From an uncultured Succinatimonas sp. (GTDB lineage Bacteria; Pseudomonadota; Gammaproteobacteria; Enterobacterales; Succinivibrionaceae), in the NCBI GenBank assembly GCA_905201175.1, contig CAJKNC010000001.1, positions 1 through 58,674 of the forward strand: a DNA stretch of 58,674 nucleotides. The letters are read 5' to 3'. The position numbers and the translations under genes are program-made. The stretch's first letter is position 1. Each line of letters begins with the position of its first letter. Of the stretch, positions 51,833 to 58,674 are shown piece after piece. Below the pieces are notes generated by a model. The model saw nothing but the letters and a program-made list of their open reading frames with translations, was not told the DNA's origin and did not search any database.

Positions 51833-52449
51833 TGACTAAAGGAACCTTATTTATTATTTCTGCACCTAGCGGGGCAGGCAAATCTTCTCTTATAAATGCA
51901 CTTTTAGAAAGATTTAATCTTGATGATAAATTAAGATTATCTGTATCTCACACTACCAGAGAAATGCGTCCTGGTGAAATTAATCATGTCAGCTATCACT
52001 TTGTCTCTCAGGAAGAATTTGATGCCTTAGTCGCACGTAATGCTTTTTACGAACATGCAAAAGTCTTTGAAAATTCTTACGGAACTTCCAGGGAAATTGT
52101 TGAGCAATGGTTAAATGAGGGCCATGATGTCCTACTTGATATAGATTGGCAAGGAGCTAGACAAATCAGGAAACAAACCCCTAATGCTCAAGGAATTTTT
52201 ATTATTCCTCCATCCCTTGAAGAATTAGAGCGGCGACTAGTTAACCGCGGGACTGACAGTGCTGAAACCATTCATAAACGGATGTTAAAAGCTGCTAATG
52301 AAATTTCTCACGCAAATGAATATGAGCATATTATTATAAATGACGATTTTGAACAAAGCCTTTTAATTTTAAGATCAATCATATTAGCTAATCGCTATTT
52401 ACGCGAGAATATCTTAGAACAAGTAGAATCCATGTTTCCTAAGCCTTAG
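51832..52449 (+). CDS. gmk: Guanylate kinase
   Basis: Phosphorylates GMP to GDP with ATP. P-loop SAPSGAGKSSLINALL (9-24), GMP site with SVSHTTREMRPGE (37-49) and VSYHFV, DIDWQGARQIRK (about 100-111). 205 aa (E. coli 207). GTG start overlapping the engB stop by one base; GGAG lies nine bases ahead inside engB. Its product feeds GTP, the substrate of SpoT encoded downstream; E. coli has the same gmk-rpoZ-spoT order. Confidence 0.96.
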   Translation: MTKGTLFIISAPSGAGKSSLINALLERFNLDDKLRLSVSHTTREMRPGEINHVSYHFVSQEEFDALVARNAFYEHAKVFENSYGTSREIVEQWLNEGHDVLLDIDWQGARQIRKQTPNAQGIFIIPPSLEELERRLVNRGTDSAETIHKRMLKAANEISHANEYEHIIINDDFEQSLLILRSIILANRYLRENILEQVESMFPKP

Positions 52450-52480
52450 GCTTATACAAATTAAAGGCATTTGTGTATAA

Positions 52481-52508
52481 TTGACAGGATCTATATCCTG
52501 TTTATTAC
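52481..52508 (+). promoter_or_regulatory. Candidate rpoZ-spoT promoter overlapped by a palindrome
   Basis: A consensus TTGACA -35 box (52481-52486) with a 16-base spacer precedes TATTAC (52503-52508). The palindrome ACAGGAT-CTAT-ATCCTGT (52484-52501) begins inside the -35 box and fills the spacer, as an operator would. The same repeat could form a 7-bp hairpin ending gmk transcripts. A second promoter candidate, TATACA, 17 bases, TATAAT (52453-52481), lies just upstream. Confidence 0.45.
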
Positions 52509-52638
52509 TTAATCAAAGTTTTTAATACAGAATTTTTTATTTTTAGTGCAGCCTTAGCACATAACGATATAAAGACCTAAAATATAAATGTCGTTTATAA
52601 AAATTTTTAAAGACTGCATTCTTACACAGGTAAAAAAA

Positions 52639-52923
52639 ATGGCAAGAGTTACAGTTGAAGATGCCGTAAATAAAGTAGGCAATCGTTTTGATCTGGCTCT
52701 GCTCGCTGCAAGACGTGCAAGACAAATCTCCTTAGGAAGCAAACCATTAGTCGATGAAGAAAGAGATAAGCCTACCGTAATTGCCCTACGCGAAATTGAA
52801 GAAGGTTTAATTACCGGAGAATTCTTAGATAAACAAGATCGCAAAGAGCATTTACGCGATAGTTCTGCTCATCCAAGCGATAATGAGTTTGCCCCTATCG
52901 ATGGTGTAGAGATGTTCAACTAG
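52639..52923 (+). CDS. rpoZ: DNA-directed RNA polymerase subunit omega
   Basis: Small RNA polymerase subunit that assists assembly and forms part of a ppGpp-binding site. Starts MARVTVEDAVNKVGNRFDLALLAARRARQ, the standard N-terminus; the in-frame ATG 17 codons upstream is rejected. AGG precedes the chosen ATG by about eight bases. 94 aa (E. coli 91). MARVTVEDA through REIEEGLI is strongly conserved. spoT follows after 16 bases, the usual pairing. Confidence 0.95.
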   Translation: MARVTVEDAVNKVGNRFDLALLAARRARQISLGSKPLVDEERDKPTVIALREIEEGLITGEFLDKQDRKEHLRDSSAHPSDNEFAPIDGVEMFN

Positions 52924-52939
52924 ATAATAGGTATGAAGT

Positions 52940-55105
52940 ATGGGAGAGAGCATTTACCAAATTTTGGAACAAGGTCAGAGTGCAACCTCGATTGCCTTAG
53001 CCTCTCCTAACCTTCATTACTATGCTCATCTGCGCGAGATCTTTTCCTCCTATTTAAGCGCAGATAATATTGCAGCTGTTGACAAAGCTTTTGTTGTAGC
53101 AGATTTTGCACATGCTCCTCAGCGCCGGGCCTCAGGTGAGCCGTATATTATCCATCCTATTGCTGTAGCTACTATCATTGCACAAATGCATTTGGATACG
53201 GAATCGATACAGGCCGCTTTATTACATGATGTTGTTGAAGATACCAGCATTGAAGATGAAGATCTAGAAAAGCTCTTTGGTCCAACTGTAAAAGAACTGG
53301 TTGAAGGTGTAACAAAGCTTGATAAATTACGCTTTCATGATTACAAAGAAGCTCAGGCTGAAAACTTCCGCAAAATGATCCTTGCTATGACTAAGGATAT
53401 TCGCGTTATTCTTATAAAATTAGCGGATCGTACTCATAATATGAGGACCTTAGGTGCTCTGCGGCCTGATAAACGTAAGCGTATTGCTCAAGAGACATTG
53501 GATGTTTTTACTCCTATAGCCAACCGCTTAGGTATTTCTGACATTAAGGCTGAACTTGAAGAGCTGGGCATGGCTGCGCTATACCCCATGCGCTACCGCG
53601 TCTTAAAATCTGCAGTAATGCGTGCCAGAAATAATCGTAAAGAAGTAGTAAACTCCATTCTTGAAACCATCAAAACACGTTTAAAAGAAGCTGGGATTCA
53701 AGCCCGAGTTTTAGGCAGGGAAAAGCGTCTTTTATCCATATATAAAAAAATGGTTAATAAAGAGTTGCAGTTCCGTGAAATTATGGACGTTTATGCCTTT
53801 AGAATCATTATAAAAGATGTTGATACCTGTTATAGGGTATTAGGGCAAATGCATAACCTTTTTAAGCCTAGACCCAATGGATTTAAAGACTATATCGCTA
53901 TTCCTAAGATTAATGGCTATCAATCTCTGCATACCTCGCTTATAGGGCCTCATGGCGTACCGCTGGAAATTCAAATTCGCACTGAATTTATGGATCAAAT
54001 GGCAGCTCGTGGCGTAGCTGCACATTGGTCATATAAGGAATCAGGCTCTAAACCTGTATCCACAGCCTCGCAGAAGAATGCTCAAGTTTGGATTAAAAAT
54101 CTTATAGATTTGCAGCAAAGTGCCGGCAGCTCCATGGAGTTTGTCGAAGAGGTAAAAAAAGATCTATTTCCGGATTCAATCTTTGTATTTTCTCCTGAGG
54201 GTAAAATATACAATCTCCCTACTGGCTCAACTCCTGTAGATTTCGCTTTTGCAGTACATACAGATATAGGCTTACACTGCATTGGTGCCAGTGTTAACCA
54301 CCATATGTATCCTCTCTCGCGCCCCTTAGAATCAGGCCAAAGCGTAGAAATTTTATTATCTCCTACTGCCAGACCAAATGCTATTTGGCTATCAAGCGTA
54401 GTAACCTCCAGAGCTCGTTCTAAAATTAGGCAATATCTTAAAGGCTTACGCAGTCAAGAATGTGAACTTATCGGCAGACGCTTGGTACAAAATGCCCTCC
54501 GCGCAATAAAGCTTATCTCCTTAAGTGATGAACAAGTCAAAGCTTTACTGGCTAATTTTCATCAAAAAGATATGTGTGAGCTTTACGTTAATGTCGCATT
54601 GGGCAATATCTTACCTATAGCCATTACTAAATTTCTTGATCCTCAGCAGCACAATCAGAATAATTTGCCAATTAAAGGCACGGGCGGCGTCCCTTATACT
54701 TTTGCACAATGCTGCTTGCCGATTCCAGGTGATGACATAATTGCTCATCTTGCTCAAGGACGTGGTTTAGTAATCCATAATATTAACTGCCATAATTTAA
54801 GGGATATCGATAAAGATCCAACTAAATCCTTAAAAGTACGCTGGGATCTTTCTGTTACAGCAAATATGGAATTTAAGACAGGCCTTCTAATTGAACTTGA
54901 AAACCGTCAAGGCATAGTTTCTGAAATTTCCAATGCTATTGATGTCGCTGGATCAAGGATTGAAAGTATTAATTCAGATATTAAAGATGAAAAGACTTTC
55001 ATTATAAATCTGGTCATCACTGTTCGTGACCGTTTGCACCTGGCTGGTGTCATTAAAAATATCAAGGCAGTACCAAACGTTATAAGTATCCACCGTCGCC
55101 GCTAA
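52940..55105 (+). CDS. spoT: Bifunctional (p)ppGpp synthase/hydrolase SpoT
   Basis: Stringent-response enzyme. The HD hydrolase domain is intact (H72, HDVVEDT with H96 and D97), unlike RelA. The synthetase domain shows GREKRLLSIYKKM, MDVYAFRIIIKD and KDYIAIPKINGYQSLHTSLIGPHG. TGS (FSPEGKIYNLPTGSTPVDFAFAVHTD), zinc-finger/helical and C-terminal ACT domains complete it. The 721-aa length is that of SpoT (E. coli 702). The arginine of the Rel RxKD motif is glycine (GFKD), with KD kept. Cotranscribed with rpoZ. In E. coli trmH and recG follow; here pldB follows instead. Confidence 0.95.
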   Translation: MGESIYQILEQGQSATSIALASPNLHYYAHLREIFSSYLSADNIAAVDKAFVVADFAHAPQRRASGEPYIIHPIAVATIIAQMHLDTESIQAALLHDVVEDTSIEDEDLEKLFGPTVKELVEGVTKLDKLRFHDYKEAQAENFRKMILAMTKDIRVILIKLADRTHNMRTLGALRPDKRKRIAQETLDVFTPIANRLGISDIKAELEELGMAALYPMRYRVLKSAVMRARNNRKEVVNSILETIKTRLKEAGIQARVLGREKRLLSIYKKMVNKELQFREIMDVYAFRIIIKDVDTCYRVLGQMHNLFKPRPNGFKDYIAIPKINGYQSLHTSLIGPHGVPLEIQIRTEFMDQMAARGVAAHWSYKESGSKPVSTASQKNAQVWIKNLIDLQQSAGSSMEFVEEVKKDLFPDSIFVFSPEGKIYNLPTGSTPVDFAFAVHTDIGLHCIGASVNHHMYPLSRPLESGQSVEILLSPTARPNAIWLSSVVTSRARSKIRQYLKGLRSQECELIGRRLVQNALRAIKLISLSDEQVKALLANFHQKDMCELYVNVALGNILPIAITKFLDPQQHNQNNLPIKGTGGVPYTFAQCCLPIPGDDIIAHLAQGRGLVIHNINCHNLRDIDKDPTKSLKVRWDLSVTANMEFKTGLLIELENRQGIVSEISNAIDVAGSRIESINSDIKDEKTFIINLVITVRDRLHLAGVIKNIKAVPNVISIHRRR

Positions 55106-55132
55106 ATATAAGCCTTCAAAATAGGAGAGCCT

Positions 55133-56113
55133 ATGTCGGAGAGCTTTGCCAATCTCTTACTAAAAGAACAAAATCTTCTTAAAAATCAAGCTAATATTGA
55201 AGATTTTTTTAATCACAAAATTATAAAACATAGTTTTATACACCCTAATGGTTTAACTCTGACCGCTCTGGAACTACCAGGAAATCCTCTGCATACTCTA
55301 GTTATCATCCCAGGTAGAGGCGAGATAGGACATAAATATGCAGAATTTTTATTTAGTCTGCGCTCCCTTAATTGGCGGATCTTAATTCTGTTTTGCAGAG
55401 GCCAAGGTAGTTCGACTCGACTTTTAGCTGATATAAATCGCTGTCACATCGATAAATTTGAATATTTTCGAGCAGATATTCAGTTTCTGCTTAGCAAACT
55501 AGGTGTAAAGGAATACCGGCTTATGGCGTTTTCCTTAGGAGCTTTAATAAGTCTGGATTTAATTGTAAATGGCAATCATATCCCGAAAAAAGCAGCTCTA
55601 TTAGCTCCCTATGTTTATCCTTATTTTCCCTTGCCTAAGCTTGTTTTACGTACGCTTATATTAGGACTAGGAATGCTCCCTTTATCTAAAATATCTTATA
55701 CCCCGCATGGGGGCAGGTATAAAAGGATCCCTTTTGCAGATAATAATCATTCTCATAGTGAAATTCGCTACAATCTTTACCATGATTATTATGCAGCTCA
55801 TCCTGAACTTACTATTGGCGGACCTACCTGGGGTTTTTTAAGACAAGCGTATTTAACCCAAATGAATCTTATTCATAAAAATTTCAAATTTAAAATACCT
55901 ATAATGAGTATACTTGCAGGTGATGATAAAGTTGTATCTTCACAAGTAGCTTTTGAATTCTTTAAAAAACACGCTAATGACTGCTTGGGGTCCAAGATTA
56001 TCAGCATTGAGAATGCTTATCATGATTTACTCAATGAATCTGATAAATATAGGATACAATCATTGCCACAAGCTTTAAAATTTTTAGAATCTGGAGAGGA
56101 AAATGTCTGTTGA
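55133..56113 (+). CDS. pldB: PldB-like lysophospholipase (alpha/beta hydrolase)
   Basis: Alpha/beta hydrolase of 326 aa resembling lysophospholipase L2. GRGEIGHKYAEFLFSL (61-76) and RGQGSSTRLLADINRCHIDKF (89-109) match PldB closely. The nucleophile elbow is AFSLGA with S134; the acid is in GDDKVV (D264 or D265) and the histidine is H297 in YHDLL. No signal peptide is visible, so it is cytoplasmic or peripheral to the inner membrane. GGAGAG lies 6 bases before the ATG. It follows spoT after 27 bases and overlaps the next GTPase gene by 11. Confidence 0.82.
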   Translation: MSESFANLLLKEQNLLKNQANIEDFFNHKIIKHSFIHPNGLTLTALELPGNPLHTLVIIPGRGEIGHKYAEFLFSLRSLNWRILILFCRGQGSSTRLLADINRCHIDKFEYFRADIQFLLSKLGVKEYRLMAFSLGALISLDLIVNGNHIPKKAALLAPYVYPYFPLPKLVLRTLILGLGMLPLSKISYTPHGGRYKRIPFADNNHSHSEIRYNLYHDYYAAHPELTIGGPTWGFLRQAYLTQMNLIHKNFKFKIPIMSILAGDDKVVSSQVAFEFFKKHANDCLGSKIISIENAYHDLLNESDKYRIQSLPQALKFLESGEENVC

Positions 56114-57272
56114 GGAAAATAATATTCAGAATGAAAATTTAATTCCTATCAATATTATTACCGGTTTTCTTGGTAGTGGAAAAACTACTCTCTTAAACCA
56201 TTGGGTGCAAAGTAGCGATTTCAAGGATACCCTAGTTTTAATAAATGAATTTGGCGATGTAGGTCTTGATCATGAATTGGTACAATCTGTCGATGATTCC
56301 GTGGTTTTACTGCAATCAGGATGTATCTGCTGTTCCTTACAAGGCGCACTCATTGACTGCTTAGCCCAAAATTACGTCAAAGCCATGCGTGGCGATATTC
56401 CTAAATTCAAGCGTGTACTTATTGAAACAACCGGACTTGCAGATCCTGCTGGAGTAATTGCCACTTTAAATGGTGATGAGTTCTTATTAGATCATTTTTA
56501 CTATGACGGTACAGTTACTGTTTTAGATGGAAAATACATTCGTAATCAATTAGAAAAGCAATATGAAGCAGTAAAACAAATTGCATTAGCAGATATCATC
56601 TTAGTCAGCAAAACTGATCTAATTGACTCAGATGAACTTGATGCTATTTATGAAATCGCCCAAAAAATCAATCCTTCAGCTCATATTTACCCTCAAGTAA
56701 AAGGCAATTTTGACCCTCATGCTCTTTTTGAAATTGGTCCTTATAAAACAGCAAATCAGGATTATGACGAAAAAGTTAAAAGCTGGCTAAATATTAAAAG
56801 TCAAAAGATTGCTTCTTCTTTTAGGCCTGCTACGGTTTCAGGTGCTGTAGGAGTTGCTAAACCTCGTATTATTGCTCACTCTGATATCGATTCTTTTGCC
56901 CTTGAAGTTGAAGAGCCTATAGATTCCTTAGCGCTCCTAGCTGCAATTACTGGAGTTCAGGAAAACTTTGGAGACTCTATTTTACGTATTAAAGGTATTT
57001 TAAACCTTAAAGATCAAACTAAGCCTATTGTTATTCATGGAGTTCAAGGACAGCTTTATCCCTTGTCTGCACTTAACGATTGGCCTGAAGGGGAACACAG
57101 TTCAAAACTAGTCTTTATATGCAGAGCTTCTGTTTTAGAACAAGTAAAAACTATGTTTGAGTCTATGCTGAAGAATCCTGACAAAGCCGCTATGGTTTAT
57201 TATGAGCAGCTTCTAGGAAATATAGATAGCCCTGAAGATAATGTTGCCACTGATGATTATGGTCTTAAATAA
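56103..57272 (+). CDS. CobW/COG0523-family metal-chaperone GTPase
   Basis: G3E P-loop GTPase of the YjiA/ZigA group, 389 aa. Walker A ITGFLGSGKTTLLNH (19-33), the metal-binding GCICCS (C74, C76, C77), ETTGLADPAGV (switch/G3) and SKTDLID (G4) are present; a CobW C-terminal domain with ILRIKGILNL and FICRASVLEQVK follows. The family delivers zinc or other metals to client proteins; the metal and client here are unknown. There is no His-rich loop as in some zinc chaperones. It starts inside pldB with GGAGAGG (56094-56100) two bases ahead of the ATG. A terminator follows. Confidence 0.87.
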   Translation: MSVEENNIQNENLIPINIITGFLGSGKTTLLNHWVQSSDFKDTLVLINEFGDVGLDHELVQSVDDSVVLLQSGCICCSLQGALIDCLAQNYVKAMRGDIPKFKRVLIETTGLADPAGVIATLNGDEFLLDHFYYDGTVTVLDGKYIRNQLEKQYEAVKQIALADIILVSKTDLIDSDELDAIYEIAQKINPSAHIYPQVKGNFDPHALFEIGPYKTANQDYDEKVKSWLNIKSQKIASSFRPATVSGAVGVAKPRIIAHSDIDSFALEVEEPIDSLALLAAITGVQENFGDSILRIKGILNLKDQTKPIVIHGVQGQLYPLSALNDWPEGEHSSKLVFICRASVLEQVKTMFESMLKNPDKAAMVYYEQLLGNIDSPEDNVATDDYGLK

Positions 57273-57316
57273 AAATTTATAGCAAGCTAAATTTATAAAA
57301 TAATAAGCTGCAATAA

Positions 57317-57350
57317 TATCCTCTAGCATAAAAATGCAGAGGGTATTTTT
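57317..57350 (+). terminator. Terminator after the CobW-type GTPase gene
   Basis: TATCCTCT pairs with AGAGGGTA (one G-U) and, past a bulged A, GCAT pairs with ATGC around an AAAA loop, followed by TTTTTA. It ends the engB-to-GTPase gene string. Confidence 0.8.
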
Positions 57351-57389
57351 ATATGTCCTAAAGCTAAGCTTTAATTGTATTCAAAAATA

Positions 57390-57420
57390 AAAACCCCTGA
57401 CAATGCATCAGGGTTTTTTT
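57390..57420 (-). terminator. Terminator of ompA
   Basis: CCCTGA (57395-57400) pairs with TCAGGG (57408-57413) around a 7-base loop. On the minus strand the stem is followed by GTTTTTATTTTT. T-runs on both sides mean it can also act on plus-strand transcripts. Confidence 0.82.
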
Positions 57421-57440
57421 AACTAATTAAATTTGTTTAA

Positions 57441-58454
57441 TTAGATCTGCTGCTCTTTGGTAATATCACCAGAAACAACGATTTCAACACGGCGATCTGG
57501 AGCTAAACAATCAATAACTGCCTGCTTGCCCTTAACAGAGTCACACTTATTTCCTGTTACAGGATTAGCCTTACCGCGTCCTTCAACAGTCTTTAAGCTA
57601 GTAACGCCAGCAGCATTTAACTCAGCTGCAACTGCATTAGCACGCTTCTCAGAAAGCTTCTGATTATAGGCATCACTACCAATACGATCAGTATAACCAT
57701 ATACCTCAAACTCGGTATTAGAAAGCTTAGCAGAATCAGCTACAACTTGATCTACAGCCTGCTTGCCTTGAGCACTTAACTCAGAACCATCAAATGGGAA
57801 TAAAGTTTGAGCATCTAAAGAATGACTCTCAGTTATGCGGACGGTTTGAGGAGCTGCTACTGGAGCTGGGGCTGCTACAGAAGGGCCGCCAAAAGTGAAC
57901 TGGAAGCCAGCATAGAGATAGCCTAAGTCAGAATCAACTCCATTCTCATCATAAGTATTGAAGTAATAGTCATAACCTACACGAGCTGAGAAATTCTTAG
58001 TAAATGCATACTGAGCACCTACACCGATAACCGGAGCCAAAGATTCTTCTGAGCTAGCATTATCAGGATCAGCAAAGAAGTAAGCTAATCCGGCTCTAGC
58101 AAAAATATCAGAACCCTTGTCATCAAAACTATAGGCAAAGCGAGCGTAAATTTCTGGAGCATATGCATCGATATCACCAGTGGCACCTGAAGCATTACGC
58201 TTGTACTCAAAGCCATCAAAATAGTTAAAGCCTACACCAAGACCGAACCAATTGGTGAAATTATATTCACCGTATAGTCCAACACCATAGCCATCCTCTT
58301 CAGATACATCAATGGCATTAGAATCATCAGAATATAGATGAGCCCAACCGCCACGTACACCGAAGGTAGCTGACTGCTCTAAAGCAGCATTAGCAACAAA
58401 AGAAGTAGTAGCTAAGCAAGCGGCAATAGATAAAGCTAAAAATTTAGTCTTCAT
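57441..58454 (-). CDS. ompA: OmpA-family outer membrane porin/anchor protein
   Basis: Outer-membrane beta barrel plus periplasmic peptidoglycan-binding domain. A signal peptide of about 22 residues (MKTKFLALSIAACLATTSFVANA) is cleaved before ALEQ. An eight-stranded-barrel region with alternating aromatic strands (FGVRGGWAHLYSDD, YGVGLYGEYNFTNWFGLGVGFNYFD) is followed by a Pro/Ala linker (PAPVAAP). The C-terminal OmpA domain has YGYTDRIGSDAYNQKLSEKRANAVAAEL, holding the diaminopimelate-binding Asp and Arg, and ends PDRRVEIVVSG. I start at MKTKF (337 aa); the frame runs 29 codons further upstream without a signal. GGAA lies ahead of the ATG. Optimised codons suggest abundance. Confidence 0.95.
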   Translation of the reverse strand: MKTKFLALSIAACLATTSFVANAALEQSATFGVRGGWAHLYSDDSNAIDVSEEDGYGVGLYGEYNFTNWFGLGVGFNYFDGFEYKRNASGATGDIDAYAPEIYARFAYSFDDKGSDIFARAGLAYFFADPDNASSEESLAPVIGVGAQYAFTKNFSARVGYDYYFNTYDENGVDSDLGYLYAGFQFTFGGPSVAAPAPVAAPQTVRITESHSLDAQTLFPFDGSELSAQGKQAVDQVVADSAKLSNTEFEVYGYTDRIGSDAYNQKLSEKRANAVAAELNAAGVTSLKTVEGRGKANPVTGNKCDSVKGKQAVIDCLAPDRRVEIVVSGDITKEQQI

Positions 58455-58674
58455 AGTACATATTCCAACTTTTAAATGAACTTTAAACCTAAAATATTCA
58501 GGCCTAATAATAACCGAATTTTTACATCCGGTATTGATCACTTTCTATCCGCAATAATTGTTTTATATATCGGCTTAATCATGACCTTATTTTGAATTCT
58601 AGCATATTAAGTGAAATATTTTTGCACACATATTTCTATTTATTGCCGGTATAGGCTAATATTAAAAATAATTT
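58455..58674 (-). other. Upstream/leader region of ompA
   Basis: No other gene is visible up to the window end. On the minus strand several weak -10-like sequences occur (TAGAAT near 58600, TATTAT near 58508) with no convincing -35 partner. A small inverted repeat, CCGGA/TTCGG (about 58513-58530), lies in what may be a long untranslated leader, common for ompA messages. Confidence 0.35.

Overview
The window looks like a chromosomal segment of a low-GC gammaproteobacterium that lives anaerobically or by fumarate respiration. Gene content and gene order point to the Aeromonadales/Succinivibrionaceae neighbourhood; this is inference from gene order, no search was run. The enterobacterial blocks def-fmt-rsmB-trkA, yrdD-tsaC-aroE, gmk-rpoZ-spoT, glmU-glmS, typA next to glnL-glnG, and divergent ilvC/ilvY are all recognisable. 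Several have partners missing or moved: glnA is absent, purK is absent, recG is away from spoT, and trkH has joined trkA. MenA indicates menaquinone. No insertion sequences, prophage genes, rRNA genes or CRISPR arrays were seen.

Layout. 1-1.9 kb (minus strand): an AT-rich defence module made of an Abi_2/AbiF-type HEPN protein, preceded by a short structured RNA with its own consensus promoter and intrinsic terminator, next to tRNA-Leu(CAG) and tRNA-Arg(CCG). 1.9-6.8 kb: tcdA, a DnaG/gp4-like primase whose C-terminal region looks like a decayed DnaB-type ATPase, and rep, preceded by a possible 19-codon leader peptide. 6.8-9.4 kb: ilvC and its divergent regulator ilvY with a T-N11-A operator. 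9.5-16 kb: pgi, dnaE, and a convergent two-gene unit of a small membrane protein and a phosphopantetheinyl transferase. 16-20 kb: lgt-glmU-glmS, then a 630-base gap. 20.7-23.3 kb: a sugar symporter of the GPH family fused to a fructose/Ntr-type EIIA domain, overlapped by a ModA-like binding protein. 23.3-26.5 kb (minus): yrdD-purE-tsaC-aroE-rsmJ. 26.7-32.4 kb: def-fmt-rsmB-trkA-trkH. 32.4-37.7 kb: menA, rnb, prlC. 37.9-46.2 kb: an aminopeptidase P, pssA, recG, an AsmA-like protein and yihY. 46.4-51 kb: typA and glnL-glnG. 51.2-57.3 kb: engB-gmk-rpoZ-spoT-pldB-cobW-type GTPase. 57.4-58.5 kb (minus): ompA.

Most of the window is core metabolism and information processing: translation start and tRNA/rRNA modification, replication and repair, amino-sugar and phospholipid supply for the envelope, potassium uptake, and stringent response. 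Two parts depart from the ordinary. The first is the AbiF protein with its cis-encoded RNA, which fits an RNA-antitoxin/HEPN-ribonuclease abortive-infection system. The second is the NtrB/NtrC pair: NtrC has lost the sigma54-contacting GAFTGA loop, the Walker A lysine and the Walker B aspartate, while NtrB has an altered ATP-binding G1 box. This suggests a nitrogen regulator that no longer works as a sigma54 activator.
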